Assembly (NCBI GenBank): GCA_012719445.1 | Contig: JAAYAH010000250.1 | Location: 1 to 35,859 of the forward strand | Reading direction: 5' to 3' | DNA from: Actinomycetales bacterium | GTDB lineage: Bacteria; Actinomycetota; Actinomycetes; Actinomycetales; Kineosporiaceae | Length of the DNA: 35,859 nucleotides | Part shown: piece by piece, positions 1 through 7,099 of the stretch | Layout of the letters: each line of letters opens with the position of its first letter | How positions within the stretch are numbered: the stretch's first letter is position 1 | The notes under the pieces: model-generated | The model's database searches: none | Told to the model about the DNA's origin: nothing | The model's input: the letters and a program-made list of their open reading frames with translations, nothing else | Position numbers and translations under genes: made by a program

Positions 1-108
1 CGCCAGAACCGAGCCGTCGCGACCCGCTATGACAAACGCGACTTCGTCTGGCGCGGCACCATCGATGTCGCGGCCATCCGCATCTGGCTCCGCGACCCCG
101 CAACCTGA
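1..108 (+). CDS. IS5-like transposase, C-terminal end (partial)
   Basis: The frame is open from the first base to TGA at 106-108 and gives 35 residues with the ATRYDK motif followed by a hydrophobic helix (DVAAIRIWL). This resembles the C-terminus of IS5-family DDE transposases, where the conserved E/R-rich end of the catalytic domain precedes such a helix. The rest of the gene lies left of the window. The stop is followed within about 16 bases by the presumed IS end. The IS family is inferred from this short tail only. Confidence 0.65.
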   Translation, partial: RQNRAVATRYDKRDFVWRGTIDVAAIRIWLRDPAT

Positions 109-124
109 TCTACGGGACACGCCC
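1..124 (+). mobile_element. Right end of an insertion sequence
   Basis: The transposase tail runs into a sequence ending TACGGGACACGCCC (111-124), which I read as the terminal inverted repeat. A TAG/CTA triplet follows and could be part of the target duplication. The element disrupts the jetA-like gene on the other strand: the last codons of that truncated frame, including its stop at 110-112, come from this IS end. The left IS end is outside the window, so the inverted repeat cannot be confirmed here. Confidence 0.6.
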
Positions 125-778
125 TAGCCCGGCCAATGAGTCCTCCGCCCCGACCAAAGCGGTGTCCAGGTCGTCATGGCTGATGAACAGCGTGCCGATC
201 AGATTCGCGACTTGCGCATGACTGCCGACGTCCGACAGATCAAGGGTGACGATCCGTTCCAGCGCGTCCACCACTCGCGCCAGGCTGGACAGCGGGATCT
301 CACGCATCTCGGGCGTCTTGGCGAGCACGGTCGTGTAGAAGCGCTGAACCTGACGGCCCGCGGGCGTAGCGGTCCAGCGCCAGTTTCTGGCCAGAAGATC
401 GGCATGACGCAGAATTCGGGAGGTGTCCGTACGCGCCGAGGCAGCTGTCCAGTCACGCAACTTGTCCAGACGGGCCTCGACTGTCCGCTCGTCCAGGTGG
501 ACGCCACCAGCCGATAGCTCAAGCGCGATCTCGGCCGGAGTGAGATCTGTGAGCGAGGACTCGAGGATCGCCATGAGGGCGATGTAGTCATCAGCCTCCG
601 GTGCTACGAGATAGGCGACGGCACGCCGCGAATCCGTCACCGTGACATCGAAGGAACTCCCCTGCTGGCGAGACGTCCGGGCGGCCGCCTCACGTCCCGT
701 TGGACCGTACTGTTGATCATTCCTCTCCACGATGACGATCCCTCCATCCGGCCCAAGGATGTCCGAATAGTCCGGCAA
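110..778 (-). pseudogene. jetA: Truncated jetA-like gene (Wadjet type II, DUF2397/TIGR02677)
   Basis: From about residue 50 the frame reads RRAVAYLVAPEADDYIALM, then a winged-helix-like segment and a WTATPAGRQVQRFY motif. This matches my recollection of the start of TIGR02677/DUF2397 proteins. In type II Wadjet these act as JetA, the kleisin-like subunit of an SMC-type complex (JetABCD) that cuts invading circular plasmids. Family members are roughly 480-500 residues; this one stops at 222, and its last five residues are encoded by the IS end. The start is unclear: the longest frame begins at TTG 778 without a good ribosome site, and GTG codons just before the domain are possible. Downstream genes jetB, jetC and jetD would lie left of the IS and are not visible. 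The family call rests on motif recall, so it is moderate. Confidence 0.55.
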
Positions 779-1008
779 GCCGGACCACTGCCCACAGGAC
801 GACGGTACTGGCGAGGGGCGACAGTCGTGGCCGTGAGTGAAGGATCACCACCAGATCCGTGACCGCGGTTCCCTGCGACGATCGTCGCCGAGAGGCATGC
901 GCATGGAGAGCGTCGCGGTGGATCCCAGGGGAAGCGTTCACAGCCGCCATCCAGCACACCGCGCTGCCGTCCCAGGTTCAACCCTCGTGCGGGCTCCTCG
1001 TGGCGCCG

Positions 1009-2469
1009 TCAGGAGATGGATCTCAGCCCTGTTCGTCCTTGGCGCCGGGTGGGTCGGGTGAGGCGGTCTTCGAGGATGTCGGCGGCGTCGGTGTCGATCT
1101 CCTCGCTGGCGGAGATGTACCGCTGGGTGGTGAGGATGGACTTGTGGCCCATGCGTTCGCGGAGGCGTTCGATGTCGAAGTCCGGGCTGGAGGCCAGCCA
1201 CGTGGCATGCGTATGCCGAAGATCATGAAACACGGTCTTGGCCCGCAAGCCAGCCTCCTTGACGGCGAGCTTCCAGATGTTGTCACGGAACCAGTCGGCG
1301 GGGCAGTGGTCGGTGAGGTTCTCCCCGCGGAGTTTGCCGGGGCGGCGGGTGCGCAGATCCAGGCCCCGGGCGCGGCGTTCGGCCCGGTAGATCGCGAACG
1401 CCCGGCGGCACCACAGGCACCGACACGGGGCCGACTGGTAGGCGGTGCAGGTGCCGTGGGCGTAGGTGAGGCCTCTGGCGTTGGGCGGGGTGCGTCCGAG
1501 GTCCTCGGGGATCTCCTCGACCAGGTGGGGGGCGAGGGCGGGGATCTGGGCCTGGGCCCACTCGTCCTTGAGGTGGGCGTAGCCGAACAACAGGTCATCG
1601 GCGCCGATGCCGTGCGTTTCGATGTGGGCGCGCAGGCGGGCTGACATCGTAGGGCTGAGGCCGATGCGTCGGTCGGTGCCGCCCTTGGTGGTGTCCTCGA
1701 CGAAGAACCGGGATCCGTTGCCCAGCGGGTTGTCCACTGCGCCGACGTCGGCCACCGCGCGCTCGACCCGCAGGTAGACGCGGTCGTCGTGGTCGGGGTC
1801 GTCGACCACATCGCCACCGCGTAGTTCGGTGATCTCTCCCCAGCGGCAGCCGGTCTGCAGGTCCAGTTCCACCAGCAGCCGGGCGGTGGGGCCGGTCAGA
1901 GCGTTGAACAGGGCCACGACGGACTCGGGGGACAGGGCGCGAATGCGCAGCGGGGGTTCCTTGGGGACCTTCACCGCAATGCAGGGGTTGTAGGCCAGGC
2001 CGTAGCCCCAGGCCAGGGCACAGCTCATGATCGCCGAGAAGTGGGACTTGTAGGAGCGGATCGTGCCGGGTGCGTACCCGGCGTCGGCCAAGCGGCGGAT
2101 CCAGATCGCCACGGCCTCGGTAGTGATCTCGTTCAGGTACAGCTCCCCGAAGGTCGGGATCAACTGCCGGTCCAGGGTGCCGCGGTAGGTGCGGCGGGTG
2201 TTGGCCTTGGTGTGAGCGATCGTGTCGAGGTAGACTGCGGCGAAGACCTTGAACTTGATCCTGCCCCGGCGGGGGTCGACATGGACCCCGCGGCGGATCT
2301 GGGCGGCCATCTCGACCCAAGCCGCCTCCGCCTCATCGAAGGTGTCGAAGGTGCCGGCGGAGATGTACTCCCCCGGACTCACCTCGTACATGGCCGTGTA
2401 GGTCGTACGACCTCCGGCGTAGTCGTGTCTGGTCTTGGTGTAGCCCGGCCGGCGCCGGCGTCCACCCAT
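1009..2469 (-). CDS. int: Tyrosine site-specific recombinase (integrase)
   Basis: This 486-residue protein would catalyse integration and excision at the adjacent tRNA-Pro att core. An arm-binding-like N-terminus and a core-binding domain precede the catalytic domain, which shows box I arginine (TGCRWGEITEL), box II HDLRHTHATWL, and MGHKSILTTQRYIS with the nucleophilic tyrosine. ATG 2469 is chosen because GGAGGAG lies just upstream; a start at 2508 adds 13 residues without a ribosome site. Between box I and box II there is an unusual insertion with an HGTCTAY...PCRCLWCRRAF...Y pattern that could bind zinc. The gene lies about 150 bp from the att core and reads away from it. All catalytic residues are present, so it may be active. 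Confidence 0.93.
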   Translation of the reverse strand: MGGRRRRPGYTKTRHDYAGGRTTYTAMYEVSPGEYISAGTFDTFDEAEAAWVEMAAQIRRGVHVDPRRGRIKFKVFAAVYLDTIAHTKANTRRTYRGTLDRQLIPTFGELYLNEITTEAVAIWIRRLADAGYAPGTIRSYKSHFSAIMSCALAWGYGLAYNPCIAVKVPKEPPLRIRALSPESVVALFNALTGPTARLLVELDLQTGCRWGEITELRGGDVVDDPDHDDRVYLRVERAVADVGAVDNPLGNGSRFFVEDTTKGGTDRRIGLSPTMSARLRAHIETHGIGADDLLFGYAHLKDEWAQAQIPALAPHLVEEIPEDLGRTPPNARGLTYAHGTCTAYQSAPCRCLWCRRAFAIYRAERRARGLDLRTRRPGKLRGENLTDHCPADWFRDNIWKLAVKEAGLRAKTVFHDLRHTHATWLASSPDFDIERLRERMGHKSILTTQRYISASEEIDTDAADILEDRLTRPTRRQGRTGLRSIS

Positions 2470-2485
2470 GGCATCTCCTCCGAGA

Positions 2486-2554
2486 TCATCCGTCCCGGAT
2501 CCGTCCACTGTCAGTAATCAACAGGCGGACCCACAGCACTCCACTGGACACCAC
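2486..2554 (-). CDS. Possible 22-residue leader peptide upstream of the integrase
   Basis: A near-perfect Shine-Dalgarno (AGGAGGTGAT, 2557-2566) precedes two in-frame GTG codons (2554 and 2551). The frame runs to TGA at 2486-2488, beside the integrase ribosome site. The peptide (MVSSGVLWVRLL... to RIRDG) matches nothing I know. It could be a leader peptide coupling translation to int, a remnant of an excisionase gene, or an alternative int initiation region. The strong ribosome site is the only real evidence. Confidence 0.3.
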   Translation of the reverse strand: MVSSGVLWVRLLITDSGRIRDG

Positions 2555-2590
2555 AATCACCTCCTGACCTGCGCGTTTACCATTTCGTGC

Positions 2591-2596
2591 ACTCTA
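2591..2596 (-). promoter_or_regulatory. Possible -10 box for leader/int
   Basis: TAGAGT lies on the minus strand, about 35 bases upstream of the leader start. Its -35 region would fall around 2614-2620, at the edge of the att core. No good -35 hexamer is visible. The same TAGAGT box occurs before ffs in this window. Confidence 0.35.
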
Positions 2597-2617
2597 GCAT
2601 AGGGCACACAGAGTGAC

Positions 2618-2662
2618 TTCGGGACGAAGAGGCCGTGGGTTCAAATCCCGCCACCCCGACCA
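2618..2662 (+). repeat. att core: duplicated 3' half of tRNA-Pro(CGG)
   Basis: The sequence reads as the tRNA-Pro anticodon loop TTCGGGA (2618-2624), 3' anticodon stem CGAAG, variable loop AGGCC, T arm GTGGG-TTCAAAT-CCCGC, acceptor strand CACCCCG, discriminator A and encoded CCA. The 5' half is missing: the bases before the loop (GTGAC) do not pair with CGAAG and no D arm or 5' acceptor is present. This is the usual footprint of an element integrated into the 3' end of a tRNA gene. The intact tRNA-Pro copy should be at the other end of the island, left of the window. Confidence 0.85.
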
Positions 2663-2674
2663 CAGAACCGCAGG

Positions 2675-2712
2675 TCAGGGCCTTGATCCGAAGATCTGGA
2701 TCAAGGCCCTGA
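2675..2712. terminator. 15-bp perfect hairpin after the tRNA-Pro end
   Basis: TCAGGGCCTTGATCC (2675-2689) is exactly complementary to 2698-2712, with an 8-base loop. No T tract follows, as is common in actinobacteria. It lies 13 bases after the tRNA CCA and was probably the native terminator of tRNA-Pro in the empty site. It now also shields the island end from chromosomal read-through. Confidence 0.7.
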
Positions 2713-2953
2713 GTCGTTGAGTGACTATCTGCGTGACTACGCACTGAACGATCTTCCGAGCCCCTGCGGGTGCAGGCCTACTCTCCGTCGTCCACCGGAT
2801 CTCCGCCCGCCTCCTGAAGATGAGGCGGCCCACGTACACAGCCCACTGACCGAACCGGCGCACGATGACCCTCCAGCGCATCATCGGTAGACCCTCGCGC
2901 TCGTACCGCTCACAAGCCCTGCGACACCGTCTCAGGCGTCTACAGATCATCTT
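2713..2953. other. Gene-free stretch beside the att core
   Basis: No convincing coding frame, RNA or repeat is visible between the hairpin and the palindrome at 2954. A frame beginning at ATG 2865 runs into the small membrane-protein gene, but its first 37 codons are Arg/Ser/Gln-rich and lack a ribosome site. Confidence 0.4.
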
Positions 2954-2975
2954 GGACTGTGCCGAGGCACAGTCC
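2954..2975. promoter_or_regulatory. Perfect palindrome overlapping the ribosome site of the 81-aa gene
   Basis: GGACTGTGCC (2954-2963) and GGCACAGTCC (2966-2975) form a perfect inverted repeat with a 2-base centre. The ATG follows at once at 2976. The only candidate Shine-Dalgarno, GAGG at 2964-2967, sits at the centre. As DNA this could be an operator; as RNA it makes a stem with CGAG in the loop. Confidence 0.55.
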
Positions 2976-3221
2976 ATGCGTGCGCTCCGAGCCCTCGGTG
3001 CCGGTCTCGTTGGGTTTCTATCTATTCCTGTAGCTTGGGCAGCCGTCGGCCCTTTCGTAACGAATATGTTAGGCGCAGATCCCGAGGCATTGTCGCAAGC
3101 TGTGGGACAGATGTGCCTTATTCCGAGCCTGCTTGTCGCCGCACTACTTATTAGGCGTTCACTACGGAAGACGGCACCCCCAAAGGCATCACCAACAGCG
3201 CAGGGGAAACAGGCAGAGTAG
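2976..3221 (+). CDS. Small two-helix membrane protein, unknown
   Basis: The 81-residue product has two predicted membrane helices (about residues 8-29 and 47-60) and a short basic, polar C-terminal tail (RRSLRKTAPPKASPTAQGKQAE). I do not recognise a family. Base composition is clearly lower in GC than the core genes, and codon use is unlike them (CTT, ATT, GCA and a rare TTA at Leu32), which points to transfer. The start at 2976 has a GAGG motif 8 bases upstream, inside a palindrome; ATG 2865 would add 37 residues of unconvincing sequence. It lies outside the tRNA-Pro att core, among other mobile remnants. Confidence 0.5.
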   Translation: MRALRALGAGLVGFLSIPVAWAAVGPFVTNMLGADPEALSQAVGQMCLIPSLLVAALLIRRSLRKTAPPKASPTAQGKQAE

Positions 3222-3416
3222 CCACTCATTCCATCGCCCCGACCGCCCGGTGCACAAAGTCAAGGAGCAAGGTGGCAGTCCATGGACTCCAGCGTCGACA
3301 ACCTCATTCTGTATGCAGCGGGGCGTTTGGAGGCTGTATACATTCACAAGTATGAGTCGAGAGCCCGAAAACAATCTCAGTAACGGTGTCCTTGCCGAAA
3401 ATGTCATCTGTGCTGG

Positions 3417-3593
3417 TCAAGCCGCATGTTCGTACTCGTGCAGGATGCCGCCGAGACGATCCCGTCGTCGCACGTCCAGGATCGCGATCCGGCCTGGATC
3501 GGTGATCGGGTCGGGTAGCCGATGCAGGGGCCGGGCGTTCGCGATGCCCTGGTGAGGCCGGTGGGCGTTGTAGTGCTGCTCGAACTCGCGTAG
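3417..3593 (-). pseudogene. 3' remnant of an integrase-core (rve) transposase
   Basis: Read on the minus strand, 3593 to the TGA at 3417-3419 encodes LREFEQHYNAHRPHQGIAN, then LHRLPDPITD and RRRDRLGGILHEYEHAA. The Y-N-x-x-R-P-H-Q-G motif marks the C-terminus of rve-type transposases of the IS481/IS3 group. The catalytic DDE core is missing: upstream of 3593 homology stops and an unrelated frame begins, so this is a truncated relic. The region beyond the stop (3222-3416) is relatively AT-rich and may include the old IS end, but I see no clear inverted repeat. Confidence 0.7.
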
Positions 3594-3604
3594 AGCATGG
3601 AGAA

Positions 3605-3771
3605 GGTGACGCTGACACCAGGCCGATCGGGACGACGTCGGCCAGTTGCCGGCGGTCTGGACCCACCAGGCGCAGGGGGCGTCCGTGGCCGAGGGTGTCG
3701 AAGGCCTCGCCCAGCATGTCGGGGTGCTGGCTCAGCTCCTCGACGGACAGTTCGGGGGCGGGTTCGCTCAT
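3605..3771 (-). other. Possible antitoxin-like short frame, fused to a transposase relic
   Basis: From ATG 3771 the frame reads about 50 acidic residues: MSEPAPELSVEELSQHP, then LGEAFDTLGHGRPLRLV and DRRQLADVVPIG. The helix followed by GRPLRLV-like strands is reminiscent of Phd/YefM antitoxins, but the similarity is weak. A TACGCT box lies 7 bases before the ATG, which would suit a leaderless transcript. The frame then runs into the transposase remnant out of register, so the native 3' end has been lost. No toxin gene is beside it. Confidence 0.25.
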
Positions 3772-3989
3772 GCCGACCAGCGTAGGGAGAGGGTTGCCGT
3801 TGGGCCAGAGGCTCGCTGTGGCCTGTGGGTTGCGTTCGCCCGACTCGGGCACTGCGACAGGCTCCCGGTGACACCCGGCCAGTGCAGGCGGTCCCTGACG
3901 TTGCAGCAGAGGAATGCAGCATCCGAACTCCGCAGGTGCCTCGGGCTGGCACGGGTACTCGTATCCCGACGGGGCCGTCGTCGCCCCGG

Positions 3990-4150
3990 TTGCCGCTGAG
4001 CAGAGCCTCACGGGCGGCCGGCAAGGACACCTTCGCGTAGATCTCCATCGTGACGCCGAACTGAGCGTGCCGGAGGATCCGCATGATGGCCCGGAGAAGC
4101 ACGGCCAGGTCGACCAGCGGGATCGCACACGCGCGTCGGGCATCGTGAAC
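3990..4150 (-). pseudogene. Tyrosine recombinase C-terminal remnant
   Basis: The minus strand encodes HDARRACAIPLVDLAVL, then IMRILRHAQFGVTMEIYAKV. HDARR corresponds to box II (HxxR), and the tyrosine near 4038 sits where the nucleophile belongs. Upstream the frame is disrupted and box I is absent; downstream it continues into unrelated sequence. It is a relic of an integrase different from the one at 1009-2469, so this edge has been used by more than one element. Confidence 0.65.
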
Positions 4151-4402
4151 GGCACCGGCCCGCGCTCCTGCCCTGCGACAACGAGCGCTCCGGGACGCAA
4201 CCGGTGCCAATTCGGGCGAAGGGGCCGTATGCGGCCGGACGTTCAAGGTCTCCCCCCGACCGAACGATGGTCACAGGGGGTCGATCGGTAGCTCGTGGAG
4301 AGGCACGAGGCGGGGCTGGAGTCCGCCGACCCCGATCGCCACGAGGTCCCACCCCCGGAGGGTCCGCCGTCCGGAAAGAGCGGATCGTCGGGAAGGAGGC
4401 GC

Positions 4403-7051
4403 GTGGAGCACCGTTCGTTGACGGTCGGCGTCCTGACCCCGGTGACCGGCGGCTTCTTCTTCGGGAAGATCCTGCGCGGGATCGCCCGGGCGGTGCAGAG
4501 GTCCGGTGATCGCATGCTGGCCCTGCAGACGCTCGACGCCAGCCGGTACGGCAGGAGCGAGCAGAGCCTCCGTCCCCTGCCGTACGACCTCCGCGTGGGC
4601 TGGGCCAGGATCGACGGGTTCATCTCTATCTCCACCGCCGTCGACCGGTCCTACCTGGAGGTCGTCCGGGAGGCGGGGAAGCCGGTGGTGCTGGTCAGCC
4701 AGTACTACGACGGTTTCCCGTGCCCTTCGGTGGTCCCGGACAACCACGGCGGCGCCTTCGCGGCTGTCACGCACCTGATCGAGCACGGGCACCGGGACAT
4801 CGCCTTCGTCGGCAACCTGGCGCAGACCGACCTGAAGGAGCGGTTCGCGGGGTACCGCGATGCGCTGACAGCACACGGGATCACGGTCGACCCCGATCTC
4901 TTCTTCCCGGCGTCCGAGAACCTGACGCCCGGGGGGACGGCGGCGGCCGCGGCGCTGCTGGCGTCGGCGAAACCGGTGACGGCCGTCATGACCGGGACCG
5001 ACGCGAACGCCGTCGGGCTGCTGCGAGAGCTACGGAAGGCCGGCCGGACCGTGCCGGACGACATCGCGATCATCGGGTTCGACGGCACGGAGGAGGCGGA
5101 GCAGACCGACCCGCCGCTCTCGACGGTCAGCGCGAACTTCGACCGGTTGGGCGAACTGGCGGTCGACCTGCTCCTGCGCCTCCTGCACGATGATCCCGTC
5201 GCACCGGAGCGGCACCTCGGCACCTCCTCCCTGGTGACCCGCCGATCCTGTGGCTGCGACCTCAGCGGGTCCAGGGGGCGGAGGTCGGCGACCCCGCGGG
5301 ATCTGCCCGCCCGGGACCGCCTGACCGTCACACTCCGCGCACTCCTCGTTCCCGAGACCTCCTCGTCGCCCTCGGTCGAACGCACCCTGGCCGAGGGAAT
5401 CGACGCGGGTGTCGCGCTGCTCTCGGGTCAGCGGACGGACCCGACCGGCACCGACCACCTGAGCCTGGCCACCAGGGCGTTCCACACCCTCGCGAGCGGC
5501 CACGAACAGCTCTCCCGGGTGATCGACGCGTTCTACGACTACCTCGCGGACCGGGAGGCCGTACCGTCCCCCTCGGCGGACGACGCGCGGCCGGGTACGG
5601 CCCCAGCGATCGACACCCTGCTGGAGTTCGTGCACTCCCTGATGGGGGCGGAGTCCCGCACTCACGCCGCCTTCCGGATCGGGATGCACCAGTACCTGTC
5701 CGTCCAGTACGACGTCACGGGGGAGCTGGTGGGGAACCGGAACCCCTCCGACCTCGCCTGGTTGGCGGCGACCGGGGTGCCACTGGCCTGCCTCGGACGG
5801 TGGACCGGCGACAGCCCGCAGGACGCCGGCCGCGCCATGGAGGCCGTCCTCGAGGTGACGGGCGTGCACGGCGCCGAGCTCGCCCACCTCCGGGGAGCCC
5901 ACCTCCCGGTTGCGGAGTTCCCGCCGCGGGCCCTCCTGGACCACGTGGACGGAACGGACCGGATCGCCTTCCTGCTCGCGGTGAGGACCGAGCGCGGTCC
6001 GTGGGGGGTCCTCGCCCTCCGGGGGCCCATCGACGTCTGGTCCATCGACGGGCGCGAGATGTTCAACCACTGGACCGCACAGCTCGGGAGTGCGCTGAGC
6101 CAGTTCGATCAGCGGAACGAGCTCACGACCGCCTACCACCGGGTGCAGGAGCTCGTGGACGAGCTGAGGGTCAGCGAGGAGCGGTACGCGCTCGCGGCCC
6201 TCTCCGCGACGGACGTCCTGTGGGACTGGGACCTCGGGACCGGGGCCGTCTACTACTCGGAGCGCTGGCTCGAACTGCTCGGCGAGGCAAGAGCCCTCCG
6301 CGAGGTCGATCCGACCCCGCAGGAGTGGCTGGACCGGGTGCACGCCGACGATCTGGACGAGCTGACCAAGACGGTGGACCGGTGCCTCCAGGGCCTCTCC
6401 TCGACGCTGGAGTCCGAGCACCGGCTGCGCGTGGCGAACGGCTCCCACCGATGGGTGCTGTGCCGGGGGCTCGCCGTGCCCGGGATCGACGGGCGGGTCG
6501 CCCGGCTGGTCGGGTCGTTCGCCGACGTCCACGAGCGGAAGCAGACGGAGGAACGGCTGCGTCGGGGAGCACAGCACGACCAGCTCACCGGGCTCGCGAA
6601 CAGGGCCAGGTTCCTCGAACGGGTCCAGGCCGAGATCGACCGGTGCGCGGTGACCCCCCTTCGACGGTTCTGCGTGCTCTTCTGCGACCTCGACGGGTTC
6701 AAGCCGATCAACGACACGTACGGGCACATCGTCGGTGACCAGCTGCTCGCGGCCGTGGCGAAGCGGCTGACCGGGACCGTCCGTGGCGACGACATGGTGG
6801 CCCGCCTCGGCGGGGACGAGTTCGGGATCCTGCTGGCGACCGCGGGACAGACGGAGGCGGCCGAGGTCGTGGACCGGGTGCAGGCCTCCGTCGGCCATCC
6901 CTACCACCTGGACGGCAGGGAGCTGCGGATCGGGGTGAGCATCGGGATGGCCACGAGCGACGGCGGGTACACCGACGCCATCGATGTGCTGCGCGCCGCC
7001 GACGGAGAGATGTACCAGGCCAAGTTCGCCGGACGGCGCGCGCAGCAGTGA
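4403..7051 (+). CDS. Diguanylate cyclase with LacI-type sensor and PAS domain
   Basis: This 882-residue protein should make cyclic di-GMP from two GTP in the cytoplasm. Residues about 5-290 match a LacI/periplasmic-binding fold (VGVLTPVTGGFFFGKILRGI; HRDIAFVG; PDDIAIIGFDGTEEAEQTDP) without a DNA-binding HTH. A middle region follows, then a coiled segment near 575-590, a PAS domain (about 590-705), and GGDEF with LTGLANRARFLERV and an intact GGDEF active site at 803-807. RGDD at 794-797, five residues before the active site, is a canonical I-site for product inhibition. No membrane helix or signal peptide is visible. GTG 4403 is preferred because AGGAGG precedes it and the sensor fold starts there; an in-frame GTG at 4295 would add 36 low-complexity residues. 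It converges on a second protein of the same design. Confidence 0.88.
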   Translation: MEHRSLTVGVLTPVTGGFFFGKILRGIARAVQRSGDRMLALQTLDASRYGRSEQSLRPLPYDLRVGWARIDGFISISTAVDRSYLEVVREAGKPVVLVSQYYDGFPCPSVVPDNHGGAFAAVTHLIEHGHRDIAFVGNLAQTDLKERFAGYRDALTAHGITVDPDLFFPASENLTPGGTAAAAALLASAKPVTAVMTGTDANAVGLLRELRKAGRTVPDDIAIIGFDGTEEAEQTDPPLSTVSANFDRLGELAVDLLLRLLHDDPVAPERHLGTSSLVTRRSCGCDLSGSRGRRSATPRDLPARDRLTVTLRALLVPETSSSPSVERTLAEGIDAGVALLSGQRTDPTGTDHLSLATRAFHTLASGHEQLSRVIDAFYDYLADREAVPSPSADDARPGTAPAIDTLLEFVHSLMGAESRTHAAFRIGMHQYLSVQYDVTGELVGNRNPSDLAWLAATGVPLACLGRWTGDSPQDAGRAMEAVLEVTGVHGAELAHLRGAHLPVAEFPPRALLDHVDGTDRIAFLLAVRTERGPWGVLALRGPIDVWSIDGREMFNHWTAQLGSALSQFDQRNELTTAYHRVQELVDELRVSEERYALAALSATDVLWDWDLGTGAVYYSERWLELLGEARALREVDPTPQEWLDRVHADDLDELTKTVDRCLQGLSSTLESEHRLRVANGSHRWVLCRGLAVPGIDGRVARLVGSFADVHERKQTEERLRRGAQHDQLTGLANRARFLERVQAEIDRCAVTPLRRFCVLFCDLDGFKPINDTYGHIVGDQLLAAVAKRLTGTVRGDDMVARLGGDEFGILLATAGQTEAAEVVDRVQASVGHPYHLDGRELRIGVSIGMATSDGGYTDAIDVLRAADGEMYQAKFAGRRAQQ

Positions 7052-7057
7052 AGGCCT

Positions 7058-7099
7058 CCCGCCGGTGGTGGGCTGCGGCAGGCGGTGGGCTCCGGCGGG
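7058..7099. terminator. Possible bidirectional terminator between convergent cyclase genes
   Basis: CCCGCCGG (7058-7065) pairs with CCGGCGGG (7092-7099) in the 48-base gap between the two stop codons. The loop is long (26 bases) and there is no T tract, so this is only a candidate. Confidence 0.3.

Noticed and set aside
859-1644. Long plus-strand open frames opposite the integrase
   Set aside because: Gly/Ala/Val-rich translation caused by GC-biased third codon positions; the minus strand holds clear recombinase motifs.
2618-2662. Functional tRNA-Pro gene
   Set aside because: 5' acceptor, D arm and 5' anticodon stem are missing, so it is an att duplicate.
3304-4200. A 298-residue minus-strand frame
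   Set aside because: It joins unrelated pieces: remnants with recognisable motifs lie in other frames, and the translation is low in conserved structure.
4295-4402. N-terminal extension of the first diguanylate cyclase
   Set aside because: Low-complexity, no ribosome site at GTG 4295, while AGGAGG stands before GTG 4403 where the sensor fold begins.
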